Both the position numbers and the translations under genes were made by a program. A stretch of 64,000 nucleotides of DNA. Origin: Blakeslea trispora. Its lineage: Eukaryota; Mucoromycota; Mucoromycetes; Mucorales; Choanephoraceae. The DNA is taken from positions 62,001-126,000 of the forward strand of contig JAIWNE010000042.1 in assembly GCA_025331445.1 (NCBI GenBank). The letters are read 5' to 3'. Below, piece after piece: positions 1-13,580 of the stretch. Position 1 is the first letter of the stretch. Every line of letters starts with the position of its first letter. A model generated the notes under the pieces. That model was given only the letters and a program-made list of their open reading frames with translations, had not been told where the DNA came from and searched no databases.

Positions 1-1753
1 CCTTAGTACTTGAGTCTAATCCGTTCATGTTGTGTTGAATATCGTTTCTTTTCTTTTCTTCGTCCGGCTTGTCAGATGTATCCTTGACTGCCTGTTTGGC
101 TGTCTGATCCATTGTATGTTTGTTTAGATAATCGCGCACCCATAACTTTTTGCGAGGCAATATGACAGCAGATCTATCCATTGTATCTTGCTTTTTGTCT
201 TCTTCTGCCGTCTTGAGCTTTTTCACTGATAGAAATTGGTTATTTTTCTTGCGGCGTATCCTATTCAATCGGTTGATATCTTCTTCGGAATCTTCTTTAT
301 CTGAATCCTCAAAAACAGATAAGCTAGACAAGGAAGATAAAGAGGACGCGTCTGCATTATCTTCAGTATGGCTATCTGGAGCTAGTCTTCTGTCATTGGA
401 TGTGGCTGGTAAATCATCGCCAATATCGATGTCTCCTTCAACATCAAGCAATTCTTCATCTGAAGTCTCTCTAGACAAGTCTAAGTAATGTTTTATCAAC
501 ATCTCTGCATGTCGCTTGGCCCAGACAGTCGCCTTACCTTTTTCCTGTTTTCTCATCAATCTAATTCTTTCCATAACTGGTTTTGGTTTAAGGAGAATGA
601 TAGACGATTTTCTACGACCACGCTTCTGACCCAGTGATAGATTAACAGTAGGTGGCTTGATGGCTGCTTTTTCTTTTGAAGAGGATAAACATGGTCTTTT
701 GAGATATTCAATCAGACATTTCTTCTTATTGACACATGCACAGCTACCAAATTCTTTTTCCAGTCGATTCAGCATAGTCTGAATATTTGCCTTTCGCCGT
801 CTTTCTTCTTCTTCGTCAATGACTTGATGTCGGTCGTTCTCAATATCGTCTGGATGACGACGTTGTTTGTTGTGTTGCTGATGCCAGCCCATGTTCTCTT
901 TCCAGGCAATATGGCCACGCTGCCAATTCCAACTGATAGTCACCTCTTGCCCCTTTTCAATCAGATGACGAGCAAATAGTCCGAGGTGAATTGCTTTATC
1001 GTCTCGAGAATAGGGCAAGACTACATTGCGTAGCTCAGCGTTTGGATGACATGAACGGCGAATGTATCTAGCCTTATTACCAAATTGCCGTGTATCAATA
1101 CACAAGTCCAGTGTAGGATAGAACATAATATGGCTTAGTGGCGTACCCAAAATGACAAAATCGTTGATTGGATCAAATTTGAATTCTGACTTTAACATCA
1201 CATCGCCTGTCACTTCCATTAGATAACGTAAAGGTGGGATTGAGCGGTTAGCAAACAAGCCTTGATTAGAAACCGGTGTATCAATCAAAACACCTTTCGA
1301 CAATAAAGTAGTCATATCCATAGCAACAAATGGTCCGTGGTCATAGAGTAAGGGCCCTATAGGTGGTATATCATCATGTTGTTTCCAACGACGGCTCCAA
1401 CGCTCTCTTGCCTCACGAAAGATAGGATTCACATATCGAGATATAATGCGGCATTTGGCGGGTTTCTTTCTTTTCCCTTTATTGACTTGGTCATCTGCTG
1501 CATCAAGCTTGCTCAATGTACGCTTAGGTATTGGAATACGTTTTGACAGCTTGGGCCGCTTTCGTTTTATGCAGCGATCGCATAGATAGTGGTCAGGTAT
1601 AGTTGCCTGGGTGATCTTTACACAGTATGCGTGTTGCCAGACAAGACATCGCTCGCACTGAATTGTGAATCCATCATCTTCTGTTGAAGGACAAACACAT
1701 CGGATAAGTCCCGTATCTATTGGTTGATATTGAAATTCAGTAGTTGTTGACAT
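1..1753 (-). CDS. SET3: PHD finger + SET domain protein, Set3/MLL5-like (3' end cut by window edge)
   Basis: One open frame of 584 codons runs from an ATG at 1753 to the window edge with no stop, so the C-terminus is missing. Residues 19-61 form a PHD finger (C19, C21, C33, C36, H41, C44, C58, C61) that probably reads histone H3 tails. Residues about 160-275 form a SET domain with the Set3/MLL5-type motif DTRQFGNKARYIRRSCHPN. After it comes a basic, then acidic Ser-rich low-complexity region. In this family (yeast Set3, animal MLL5/SETD5) the SET domain usually has little or no methyltransferase activity and the protein scaffolds a histone-deacetylase complex; that role is inferred here. The gene is divergent from KCH1 across a 1.2-kb spacer. 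Confidence 0.85.
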   Translation of the reverse strand, partial: MSTTTEFQYQPIDTGLIRCVCPSTEDDGFTIQCERCLVWQHAYCVKITQATIPDHYLCDRCIKRKRPKLSKRIPIPKRTLSKLDAADDQVNKGKRKKPAKCRIISRYVNPIFREARERWSRRWKQHDDIPPIGPLLYDHGPFVAMDMTTLLSKGVLIDTPVSNQGLFANRSIPPLRYLMEVTGDVMLKSEFKFDPINDFVILGTPLSHIMFYPTLDLCIDTRQFGNKARYIRRSCHPNAELRNVVLPYSRDDKAIHLGLFARHLIEKGQEVTISWNWQRGHIAWKENMGWHQQHNKQRRHPDDIENDRHQVIDEEEERRRKANIQTMLNRLEKEFGSCACVNKKKCLIEYLKRPCLSSSKEKAAIKPPTVNLSLGQKRGRRKSSIILLKPKPVMERIRLMRKQEKGKATVWAKRHAEMLIKHYLDLSRETSDEELLDVEGDIDIGDDLPATSNDRRLAPDSHTEDNADASSLSSLSSLSVFEDSDKEDSEEDINRLNRIRRKKNNQFLSVKKLKTAEEDKKQDTMDRSAVILPRKKLWVRDYLNKHTMDQTAKQAVKDTSDKPDEEKKRNDIQHNMNGLDSSTK

Positions 1754-2983
1754 TTCAAAAAAGGGAGAAGAAAGTAGAAAGATAAAGCAAGTTTCAACTG
1801 CTTTTTTTTATGTACTATGAGTTATATTCGCTTCTTTTTTTGTTGTTATTTCTTCTGTGTACTCTCCAAAAAGAGAGAGAGAGACAGGAAAAAATGAGTG
1901 AGAGAAAAGAAAGTGTGTCTGCTTCAAGTTCAGCTCAAATATACTCCGCTGAGGTGATACAAAGTAGCATTGTAAGAATGCTTCAAAGTTACAGTGCATA
2001 GAATCAATTTGCTTCAATTCAGTTTATGCATCTACTGCTCTCTTGTAGATGCTTATAGTTTTTTGCTTTTAAATACAAGCAATGCAGCAAGTGGGTTTGA
2101 TTGTTAACAGATCGAAGTTGGACAAATAAAAAAATAACTAAGTATGGATAATTGAGACAGAATTTTATGTTTGTAGATAATAAGAAAAATGGCTTTATTT
2201 TTATGAGTATACGTTATAGATTGATAATAACTGATACGACTTAGAGATAGCTTACCTTTCGAGTTCTCGAGTAATGCTCAAGACAAAACCCGGAGAAAAG
2301 AACAAAGTAGTAGGATAAAAGAGATAATTGTATAGAAAGCAAGAGTGTGTGTGTAACAGGTACACGAACAAAGAGAAAAGGGAATATTTAGACAGATCAA
2401 GGTGGACTCAGTACACACCATTTTGCAGCGTTTCAAGTGTAATGAATCATTGTGCACGCTTCAGCATATATTTAGCCGAACCAATGCCTGACTTTTTTTT
2501 TAGTACAATTTGACAGCAAATACTTTATTGTTGTGTACAACTCCGCATTGTAAGTTCATATTGATTTCTAATTTCTAAAAAAAAGTTTTTTTCTTACCCC
2601 TCTTTTCTCTTTCTCTTTTTTTTTTATAAACAAAAAAAAAGAACAGAAAAATCGTTCAATTGAATAAAATCAGATAGAATGGTATATTGTTAAAACGAAT
2701 ATTTAAGCAAAGGCGGGTTACTCACTCTTAAGCTTGTTAGGGTTGGGGAACCGATAAACCTAAATGGAAGCGAGAAATTGTTCGAGACCATAAATTTGAA
2801 AATGTCAATCTAGATTCATTTTATAATCCCTCTTTTTGTTCAAGATTCAATTATCTGTTTATCTTTCTAGCTTCACTCAAGTCCTTTGCTGTTTATGTAG
2901 CAGATCTGTGGACTGCAGGTAAAAAATATGATTACAATAAGCATTGCTATTTTTAGCTAATTTTATTCCGCATAGTTTCATTG
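1754..2983. other. Divergent intergenic spacer SET3/KCH1
   Basis: No gene is visible. It is AT-rich with long T and A runs near 2580-2640. A probable 57-nt intron in the KCH1 5' UTR lies at 2919-2975 (gtaaaa...catag, with a ctaat-like branch sequence near 2956). The only upstream ATG nearby (ATG TAG) cannot start a protein, so translation probably begins at 2984. Confidence 0.5.
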
Positions 2984-3922
2984 ATGGTTATTGGACAGAC
3001 AACAGTAACACCAGCTATTCCAACAGAGATCTCTAAATGGATTTTCTTTGCCTGTATCATTATTTCATTCTTGCTTTTGTTATGGGATATTTATAAAGCG
3101 CACAAGATATTGAAGACAGACAACATTTCCTTATCATTCACTTCAGTCATCACTCATCGATACTTGTCAATGAAAGACTATCGTTACTATTGTCTCTTTA
3201 AATCAATTAGCGATGCAAACAACAAAGGCATTGAACAGTATGCCTTTTTTATTTTCTTTCAGCTGAAAGGCTGGAAGCGACTTTTGCTAGCAGAAGCTCC
3301 TCGTCAAGTTATCAACGTGGTTACTCTACAAGCCTTAGTTCCTGAATGGCTTAGAATTCGTAATGGTAATATCAGTTTTAACAATTTTGCCTTGGGCAAA
3401 ACTGTCGTCCAACAAATTTTGACCATCACCATGGCATTTTCGGTCTTGGTGTTTGCCATTTCTTTTGCCTTGGTATGTATCGCAGCAGTATTATATATCC
3501 CTTTATTGTGTCATATCAGAGGCAATTTAAAAGAATACTGTTGCCACAAGGTCGACAAACGAATTGCCGTCCTTTTGCATAGACAAGGCAACGCACGCAA
3601 GGTGAATAACCAATACAAGAGTACTGCCGGCAGCACAAAAGCGTATACTCGTATTCCTGACAACGAGTCGTACCATAGCGAAACACACAAACGCCTTCTT
3701 GTGCCTGGTAGTATGCCAAGTCCAACTATGTCAAGCAACCATTCATCCCATGGCCATTCTCCTAAAAGATTTCACAATCAGCAACAGCAACACCTACAGC
3801 ACCATTATCCAGATCCTAAAGCAGTCCGTCATGACTACTATGGCAATCAAGCTCCTAGTCAACTCCCTTATGGCAATCAAAGCTATGGACAGTATGCTAC
3901 TCATCAAAATAACTTTTATTGA
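2984..3922 (+). CDS. KCH1: KCH1-family low-affinity potassium transport protein
   Basis: Single coding exon, 312 aa. The N-terminal half has hydrophobic segments at about residues 16-40 and 145-180 and the family core KGWKRLLLAEAPRQVINVVTL, matched to fungal Kch1/Prm6 (low-affinity K+ influx proteins at the plasma membrane, linked to calcium signalling during stress or mating). Short motifs such as RYLSMKDYRYYCLF agree with this. The C-terminal 120 residues are hydrophilic and rich in Gln, His, Ser and Tyr, a cytosolic tail without a recognised domain. I chose ATG 2984; a probable 5' UTR intron precedes it. Convergent with TOR, whose stop lies 172 bp away. Assignment is by remembered family similarity. 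Confidence 0.75.
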   Translation: MVIGQTTVTPAIPTEISKWIFFACIIISFLLLLWDIYKAHKILKTDNISLSFTSVITHRYLSMKDYRYYCLFKSISDANNKGIEQYAFFIFFQLKGWKRLLLAEAPRQVINVVTLQALVPEWLRIRNGNISFNNFALGKTVVQQILTITMAFSVLVFAISFALVCIAAVLYIPLLCHIRGNLKEYCCHKVDKRIAVLLHRQGNARKVNNQYKSTAGSTKAYTRIPDNESYHSETHKRLLVPGSMPSPTMSSNHSSHGHSPKRFHNQQQQHLQHHYPDPKAVRHDYYGNQAPSQLPYGNQSYGQYATHQNNFY

Positions 3923-4094
3923 CCGGGCTATTTGGTTTCTATTCTATTCCACTCACTCATATAGAGCATTCAATGTAAATACATATACTAACAATTTAAT
4001 AATATGATTATTTTAATGGGCAAAAGGAGTATTAAGAAATTTAACTGTATTGATAATGTGTAACCATGCTAATTAAGCATCTGAGCTACCAGTA

Positions 4095-7000
4095 TTACCA
4101 GAATGCACACCTATAAGACAGTTTATGAGTATTCTTATAGAATTCCTTTACCAGAAAGAGAATGATGCACTTACCAGCCAACGTAACATTGACATAGGTT
4201 TTCTAATGAAGTAGCTTGTTGGATCAGTTTTTCTACCTGTGTTGGCACATCCAACGTGACACGAGGATTAAAGTCACGACCTGTCAATTTGTTGGAAACT
4301 CTATTCACAACAGCAACAGCACGAGAATTTAATAGTTCAGGACCTTGAGGATTTTCTTGATTGTAACAGATGAGTTAAATAAGGAATACATCATAGACAA
4401 AGAGAATATAAAAGGTGCTTACCATTGGCTACAGCTTCCACTTCGATACGATTCAATCTTCGACTTACAGAGAAATTACGATGCCCATCTTCTGGACCAT
4501 CTTCGTGAGCCATATTCTCGATGCCTCGCATACGTTCATCTAAACAAATGAAATAAAAGAAAGACAACTTAATAACAAAAAAAAAAGCCTTATTCTCTTT
4601 TTAGACGGTATGCTTACTCTGATTTGGACTCTGTGGTTGATGAGTATTTAATAATCTCCAATTAATTAGTGGATCGTATACAAATGCTTCAAGTACAGCC
4701 ATCAAACTTTCTTTGTTGTCTCGCAGAACACGCATAACATGCTCACAAGTAGTACGGAAATTGCCTTCAATACCACTGACTTCCATTGCCTTGACCAACA
4801 TACGTGTTAAACGGAAGGGAATTTTCTCAGGGAATTTTTCTCTATGCATAGCAACCTTTTCAAAAAAAAATTAGTTTGTATGACAATTTCAATGTGACAA
4901 AACAAAACTTACTTCAAAACAATCACCAAAATCAATATGAACAACCTTACCAGTGACACGATGAAGCATCAAGTTGGAGGGATGGCGATCACCTAAACCA
5001 AGAATGTAACCTACCATTGACATGACAGCTAGAGATCGGGTATAATTGGTACGTCTGTCAAGCCAAGCTTCAGAATTGCGACTCTTTAGCCAAAGTACAT
5101 TGTAAAGGTCTTGACCGTATGTTTTCTCAAAAGCGTATTGTAATACTTCGACCTTTTGAATAATAGTCAAATTGTCATAATCAGGGGCCATCTAATATAA
5201 AATCGATTAGTTAGAAAAGCAACCTATAGTATCTATATTTAGATTACCTGTAACATAAGACGGTGCTCAAGATTCAATAGAATCTTTCGACTATCTCTAT
5301 AATCACGAATCAATGTATGCAAAGTGTCAGTCTCAGTCACCCAACCAATCAAACCAGAATTGGGTGATAGAGGTACAACAGGATAACGCTGAATATTCAG
5401 ATGTCGCTTGAAAGTCTCTGCATCATTTGTCAACAAGGTATTAACAAGTCCAAACAATTGCATGACACGTTCATCTTGACGGAGATCTTCATGACCCTTC
5501 AACAAATACATGTAATCTTTGCCGTCGCTACCAACGATAGTCAACTTTCTTGGACGTTGCTTGGAGGCAATTACACTCAAGCTAGGATTGAAACGAGCAA
5601 TTCGTACAATAGGCTCACCACTACGATAGTAACCAGGAACACACAATTCTAGATTGCGAGCTTCTAATAATTGAGGAGAAATATACTGCAGTTCAAGACT
5701 AGTCAGCTGAGGTAGTTGTCTGACAATACGTCTAAACACTTGGTAATAGAGCTCCCAAGCTTGGTTCAGATTGTTTAGATCGCGGGTTTCTTGGTAACGA
5801 TGACACCATTCTTGTGCCTCTTGTAGATCACGTCCAAACGCTTGAACAAACGATTCTTCACGCATTGTTTCTGGTCCGCGATCCAGCATTTGATGCAATG
5901 GCTCTAATGTAGCAAACATAGCTTCTACATTGCGATCTCCAAAATACAAACGAGATGCTTCCTCTAAGCCTTCATGCCACATTTCATGCCATAGAATAGC
6001 AACACGGATAAGCTCTTGCGAGACCATCAAAGCTTGTTCTACAAGGACAGCGCTGTGCATACGCATGCGATCCATGATCACAAAAGTAGCTCTTCTTCTA
6101 GGTACACTTTGAGATTTCGAAGCGACAGTTAAAGAATACACAAGTGCTTGAGGATGTTCACGTCCAATATCGGTCAACAATTGATGAATCAAAAGGCGTA
6201 CAGTCGCATTAGGCGCATGAATACGGGCAATTAATTGTGGAATCACTTGTAACCATACATCAATGCTAATGGTACTAAACCCTTCTCCGATAGCAGCGCT
6301 TACTTCAGACTGATAACCATATTTGAACCACAAGGTAAGCAAACGGAGCGTGTCTTGAAGCGAGTTTTCTTTGGACAGAGCAATGGATCGGAAGAAACCT
6401 TGAACAGCGGGCACAATGTGGTGATTAAATATATGAGGGGGCAATTGATCTGGATGAAGACGTTCATGGTAATCGATGATATCAAAGTTAGCCAAGGCCC
6501 ATGAATGCCATGCTTTATACCAGTTTTGATCAAATCGGGTGGCAAGCAAGAATGAGCAGAGTATCTCAGGAATAGTTTCTTCAGTCAGCTCATAGGAGAG
6601 TGCGCGTTGCCATTCACCTTGACGAAGATAACAGCGACTTAATAAACGGGTATATTCTGCCACATCCTCTGTGATACGGGTAGGATCGATAGGCATACTA
6701 ACTGCCATTTCATCTGGATTTAAACCAAGATCTTGTGTCTTTTGTGCAGTGAACTCACGTAGAATACTAAGTGCTCTACCTCGAATAGCAGAAGCTCTAT
6801 TAGCAGGAGCGATAGAAGCAGAATCCCACATGTGCTTGAGCTGAGCATAGACGATCTTTGGATGAGGCGTAACTGAACCATCATCTGCTTCCATCAAACT
6901 TCGCAATGTTTTTTCAGATAAAGAGAAACGGCCACTCTTGCGACACAAATTGGCAAATTTAATCCACATTTCCATATCTTCTTGAGGGGAGATGACCATG

Positions 7001-10000
7001 GTGCGCACACGCAAAATACGCTGCCATACCTCTACATTACGTTCACATCCTTCCAGACGCTTCACCCAAGTACGACGAATGGCATTCTGACGCTCTACAT
7101 CGTTAGTTGACTGCTTATAGATAATCATCTCTTCCAACTCAGCAAGCATTTGAACACGGACAACAGTAGCATAAGCGCGATTGTAGCTTTCACCTAAAAG
7201 AGCAGTAAGCTCAGTATCTAAAAGATCGCGGGTTTTGTTGATAAACTTTTCAGCCTCTGCATATTGATTTCGGTGCATGCCCAGAATAGCACGGAAAAAG
7301 GTACGGTCAGGACTTTCAGGCTTGAGAAGAGCAATGTATTCTTCCATCTGCTCCCATTGGCCCAAACCCCAAGCTGCAGCTGCAGCGAATGGTGCCATAC
7401 TCTTGCGGTTATCAGTGGGGGCATGTATCCATTTCTCTTGCGCCAGCGCAGATAATTGATCCCATTCACCTAAAGCGTGCAAACAACGCATGCGGCCCAA
7501 TGTGATTTCCATAGAATTTGGATTTTCCAACTGTTGTGCTTCATAAGCCTCCAATGCATCTTGATATCTGTGCAGTTTTTCGAACCAAGACACCTTACGT
7601 TCAAGACCTAGCGAATCTTGTGCAAAAGTCAAGATACCCATAGCTGCATCAGGTTGCTGCAGGAGGTTGTTAATAGACATGAGCATTTCGACAGCCTCGA
7701 ACGATTGCTTAATATGAAATTCTGCTTCTTTGTAATGAAGTGCCTTGGCATAAGCATGACATTTTTGAGCATAAATAGCAAGAGTGCGGATATCGATAGG
7801 TAAAATCTTATTGTCATGTTCCATGAATTCAGCCAAGTGCAATAAAATTTGGATAATCTCAGGAGGAATGTTGGGTGCTTTCAATGCAACCTCTAATGAT
7901 TTGACAAGTTCGTCTACATACTGATCATAGAGCTCATTCCAACAAGATACAAATGCCGCATTAAATAGCTCTCTTGCCAAAGGTGTATATACAGATGCCA
8001 AGAAGACACATGCACGGAGAGCATGAGAAGGCGATTGCTTAAGTAACTCAACACTAAAACGACGAATCCATTCCATCCAGTCTTCCTTTGTTGATCGTTG
8101 AGATGCCTCCCAAGCTTTCTTCAAATGTTGCTGATTCACAGGCTGTTTCTTTGCAGCACTTTGGTCAACTGAAGGCGTTTCATCCCCTTTTGCTTCACTT
8201 TTGGTTTTTTCAAATGACAAGAAAAAAAAGGTGTTAGAAAAAGAAGCCATTCATACTGAAGTTGTACCGATCTACGTATAATATAAAACTTACCCATCAG
8301 TCAAGGCTTTTCCAAGTTCCTGAGGAAGATTTTCGCCCTTTAATAACTTGCTTACAAGTAACTCATAATTGGCATGTGTTATACGATGTCTTGTCAATAC
8401 TTTGTTGATAACTGGAATGAATTTAGTGTAATCAGTACCAAGTTGGAAAATCAAAGCACACAAAAGATCCATGGCAGCGTTGCGTGCTTCAACAGGCAAC
8501 ACAGGCAAGACGCGAGCCAGAGGATGAATGATACGTGAAGCATAATCAAACATGTTGACTTTTTTACAAAAAGCTGTGATCGTTGAAATCGCTTGTCGAC
8601 GTACAGAGACAGGAGCATCTGGCTTCTCAAAAAACTTGACAACAGCAGGAATCACTAAATGCATGTATTCTTCAATGTTGGCACCAAAAACAACAAAGGC
8701 ATGCAAAACCTTAATGGTAGGTTGTCGTCGCTCTGAAGGATCGCTGTCAAAGATTTGAAGCATATGAGGTAGCAAGCGAGGTAGATAGACTTTTAGTTCA
8801 CCGTCAAGTGCTTTGGCGATAGCTTCAATTAACGAAATAATAGTGATCTGGATAGAAGAGACGGGTGTCCAATAATCGTCAATTAGTTCGAAAATATCCT
8901 TGAGATAATTACGGATATGTTGCTTGACAATAGAAACCAAATCGCCCAATTTATGGAAATAAAGCTCAAGCATGCCAGAGGTAGAAGACCGCATCAATTG
9001 AAGAAAGCCAGGGATAACCAAAGGTAAGAACTGAACGACTTTTAAGCCCAATGTCTTGAAGATAAACATAATGGCATCAATGACAGCATAATGATGGTTA
9101 CTGAGAGAAGGGTCTCTAAGGATTTTCATGAGCGAATGCATCACTACTTGGGGATAATAGTCCTCAGAAGATGGGCCAATACCCATCATGAGCAATGTGA
9201 CATCGTTGCTAGCAAGCTTTGGATCGGCTAACTCCTCGCTTGCGTTGCCAATGGCATTCATTTTGTGTTTGTAAGGATCCAGAGCACCTAAAATACCCAT
9301 GAGTTTGACAGTCTCTCGTCGAATTGTAGGGTTTTGTTCTGTCTTCATGATGTTGATCAGAATGTTGAGCAAAGCAGGGTATTTGGTATAAGGCTCGATG
9401 ACAAAGCCAGTATTGCTAGCTAATTGACCAAGTGTTTTGAGAGCTGCATCTCTTTTTGCACTTGAGCTCTGATCTTGCAATGTTTCCATAATCAAAGGCA
9501 TAAGCTCATCTAAATGGGGAGCCATATCCTCTCCACTGACTGCAGCTAATTCACCCAAAGCACCCAAAACAGCTGATACAACACCTGTAGATGTGTCCCG
9601 AGCCTTTGGTAAGAGAACTTTGAGAATAGGTTCGATGTATGGCTTTGTCAAGCGCTGTGCTGCTCTCACTAAAAGAGAGACTAAACGAGCAGATTCTTCT
9701 TTTTGTCTGCTAATCACTGAGTATTCTAATTCAGTCAAGAGTTGAATCAAGGTCTTTCGAAGAGAAGGCATCACATAGGCTGGATTGAAAGTGGTTAATC
9801 GGCCAATGATCGTAATGGCTATCTCCCGAATAGCAAATACTTCGTCGTTAAGTGCAATAAACAAAGACCGCACGTTGTCTGCTTGTGCCAAGTGGCGATC
9901 AAATCTAACATCCAAAGAAGACAAGACAGTCTCACGAATGACAGGATCTGGATCAGCAATGCCCACCGTCAGTAATTTCTCCAAAACCTCACCCACCACT

Positions 10001-11941
10001 TTGATCGCATGTGCACTTGTTTGGTTACAGATAGGATCTCGAACGAACAATTGACAACAAGTGACAGCAGCAGCCTTTCTTATCTCAGGTAGGTCATCAT
10101 CTAGGTAGTTCACAATACAATCTCGAACAAACTCATTAAGGACATGGTTTGAGAAATCAAATGAACCCAGTGTCGTAAGAGCCAAAACAATCGTTTCGTT
10201 GTCTTTTCCATCTACCACACCATTTTCGCGAAGAGATCGTTCTACTGTCTGTATCAAGTTTCGGCTGGTAGGTGCACCTGGCTGTTTATAGGGTTGACCA
10301 CTTAATGTGATGGATATAACATTTAATAAACGTTCTGTCAATACGAAATTAGTTTACATGTCTTCTTTTTGATGCAAGACACCAATATGAATTATACCTT
10401 GAATAACAGGCGACAACGGTTTGATGCGATCTGTAATGTTACTGAGTGCAGTCACAAGAGGTTCTGATAATCCACAGTTAAACATGAGATCCAGCAAATC
10501 ATGCAAATGCTTTGTCAACGCTTGACCCACTGCTGTAGCCAACATGCTGATACAAGTAAATGTGGCTGTCTCGATCTCTTTTCTTTGGCGCCTAGAGAAG
10601 CTTATAAGCAAATATATCTCGAGATAACACTTTATCAACATACCCTCTTACAGACAATGTTTCTTTGATACAACTCAATATGGCTTCTAAATAAGGACTC
10701 ATATTGCTCTTGACTTGGATAGCTACCTGACCAATAGCGATAAAAGCTATGATTTCAAGAAAAAAAGATGGATATATCAGTTTGACTATCTACGCACACA
10801 TAATGATGCAACATACCATCTCGTTTCTCATTGCTTTTTCTAAGTAAATTCAACAAATGAGGCATGGATTTACGCAAATAGAGTTCTGAAAATGTAGCAG
10901 GATCGTAAGAAGCTAGTGTTGGGATGATAGACACCACAGTCTTTCTTATCAGAGTATCTCGAGAGTCTTTTAGATGAAGAGTGATACCGCACACTTCTTT
11001 GTACATATCTGTCATAAACTACAAAGAAACTCGTCAATTGCTTAAACCACAATAGTAATTAACAACATACCATGCCTGCATGCAATAGCAGTTCTCTCAT
11101 GGCCAACAGACTACCATGTGTGGCCTCGACGCTATTCATTCTTAAACCACGATTGACCTCTTCCCAAATACGAGAATACCATGTTTTTCGCATTGGTGTT
11201 TCACGTTGTTGAATGATTTCGAGACATTGAGACAAACAATCGGCAGCGTATTCTCGGATCACATTTCGTGAATCGCGAAGAGCGACCCAAATAAGGTCTA
11301 AAATTCGAGGTACATAGGCATAAATCAGAGTAGGTGTATTGACGGCTAATTCTCTTAAAACCAAAACAGCAGCAAGCCGACTACGGTCTGCCTGCAACCA
11401 TTCCAACGCATGTTCCACTTGTGTGTCTACCAAGTCTGCTGTAAGGGTTGAAGAGCTAACGGCCAATCGACCCAATGCTTTTGCTGCTGGAACCATGATC
11501 TGTTGATCATGATGGGGTAACATATGCTGAAGATAATTGTGAAAACGATTGGCATTACTTTCGGGCTCTAGGCCAATCAATCGATCTATGATGTGTTCAG
11601 CAAGTGGTATAGTATTATTAGCGGATGATAATTCTTCCCTTACCTATACCAATGATGGCACCCAATTTCTCATTATTATCATTGCCGTGAGTCCATTCAA
11701 AAAAGCGTTTGTTGATGTCATTTGTAAATCTAACAAGACTCTCTTCCGATAATTCTCTGGATGCTGTAGTTGCCTAATATGCTGATTGTTAATATTCCCA
11801 TTCTATTTTATAATTAAATAAAATCCTTACTGTTTCACGTAGTTCGTCTGCAGCTTTTATACGTCTATCTTCGTGTCTAGTATTGACAAATGCATTAGTC
11901 CTAGCTCGCTCTCTCTTTCTTTGTTTTTTTTCTCGAAACAT
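4095..11941 (-). CDS. TOR1: TOR serine/threonine kinase (phosphatidylinositol-kinase-related), complete
   Basis: Thirteen exons on the minus strand: 11941-11831, 11773-11644, 11585-11071, 11018-10817, 10746-10644, 10591-10398, 10334-8294, 8197-5248, 5191-4913, 4855-4618, 4539-4423, 4355-4175, 4110-4095. They join to 7077 nt with no frame break, giving 2358 aa, the usual TOR length. HEAT repeats fill residues 1-1090, FAT follows, and FRB lies at about 1835-1935 with [12 protein letters not shown], so the Ser that contacts FKBP12-rapamycin in other TORs is kept. The kinase domain (about 1970-2300) has [12 protein letters not shown] and [10 protein letters not shown] (catalytic D, N and DFG). 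The FATC tail ends GWCAFW. TOR drives growth, translation and autophagy control in TORC1/TORC2. It is divergent from HEM25. Splice sites were read by eye; the small exons at both ends are the least certain. Confidence 0.95.
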
Positions 11942-12758
11942 ACTTGGACTTTAATTCACTAAAGATTCGATTAAGATTTTCTTGTGAATTGAGCATAGCG
12001 ACCATTGCCATTGACTATGCTCAAGATTATGTTTTTTTTGGTTGTTTTTGTGAGTGAAAACTAAAGTTCCAGCTGATCAATCAAGCAGTCAATAGAAGCA
12101 ATGCAAGGGAATAAAGGGTAAATTGCGTACTAAGGCGTAGGAAACAAACAAGGAGAGACGCCAATAGGTTATGGTAAGCAGACACTAATTGCAAGAATTA
12201 AATGAAATAAAAAAAAATTCGGCAAGAAAATAAACTGCAAAAGCGGACACCGAAATCTGAGGTGACACTAGCTATTGAAGCAAAATAGAGGGAAAAGTAA
12301 AGGATATCATTTTAGCAAGCCTATTGTCGTTTTATCCAAATTTATCGCGATATGCTTTTTAGCCATACTATAGAGCTTAAACTGTTACTTTTCAATGTCA
12401 TGAAATAATGAGCTTCGCATATCTTCAAGTAGAACAAGCAAAATTTATGCAAAGTAAATTAGGTTCACTCATTCACTTGACAAATGTTTGGAAGTCATTA
12501 ATAGCAAAACATGACATTTATCTCTTGCGACTTGGAGAAGCAATGCGATGAGAAGAAGAGGAGGAGGAGGATAAATGAAGCCAGACGGAATCTATCACGA
12601 CTTTTTGTTGCCCCTAACAACAAGAGTTATCTTTTGCATCTCTTTGGAGGTAAAAGCAATTCGTTGTCAGGGTTGCTGGATTTTTCCTCAACAGCTCCGA
12701 TGCATTGTTGCAGGTTGATTTTTTCATCTCTTTCCCTTTCCTTAATTTTTTTTATTAT
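11942..12758. other. Divergent intergenic spacer TOR/HEM25
   Basis: This 817-bp AT-rich region presumably holds both promoters. A GA-rich tract (12545-12575) and a CT-rich leader (12720-12750) precede the HEM25 start. I see no other gene. Confidence 0.5.
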
Positions 12759-13540
12759 ATGTCGAAAGTGGAAAAAAAGAACCCTGTCCTTCATTTGACA
12801 GGAGGTGCGATTTCAGGCATGACTGCCTGTACCATGCTTCAGCCTCTCGATCTAATAAAAACTCGGCTTCAACAACAACGCCAGGATCACCTTGCTTTTT
12901 TAAAAGAAGCCAAAAGTAAAGGGCTCAAAGTATCTCCCAAAACAAGGTTAGGATTCAGTGGTCTAAACCACAATTATCATCAATTCAAAAAGGAGTTTTT
13001 CTCTCTAGTAATATATACTCTACAGTCAAAGACATTGTTCAGTCAAATGGCTATAGTGGACTTTGGCGAGGCACCATACCGACTATTATAAGGTAACTTT
13101 TGTTTTGAGCATAGTTTTTTCTTAAATTAAACAAAAAGAAAACACATCAAGAAATGTTCCAGGATCAGCCTTGTATTTCTTTACACTTTCTGAAGTTCGT
13201 GAGATGTTGGCAAAGACAAGAAAGAGCTGGCAGCCTTTATTAAACAAACCAATCTCAAATACTGCGGATTATCAAAGATGGGAGAATTTAGTATCTGGAT
13301 CTGCAGCAAGAGGAGCAGTAGGCTATATTATGATGCCCATTACTGTGGTCAAAGTGAGATACGAGGTAATTGTTTTATCCTTCAAAAGAGGAAGAAGAGG
13401 ACAGGAGGCTTATTGTTTCATAGAGTAATTTCTATAATTACACTAGTTTAGGTCAAGCGTTTCGATCCATCATAAAGACAGATGGCATGAGAGGTAAAGT
13501 TCCCTATTCACTTTAAATTATTCTTAAAACAAGTGTATAT

Positions 13541-13580
<40 letters not shown>
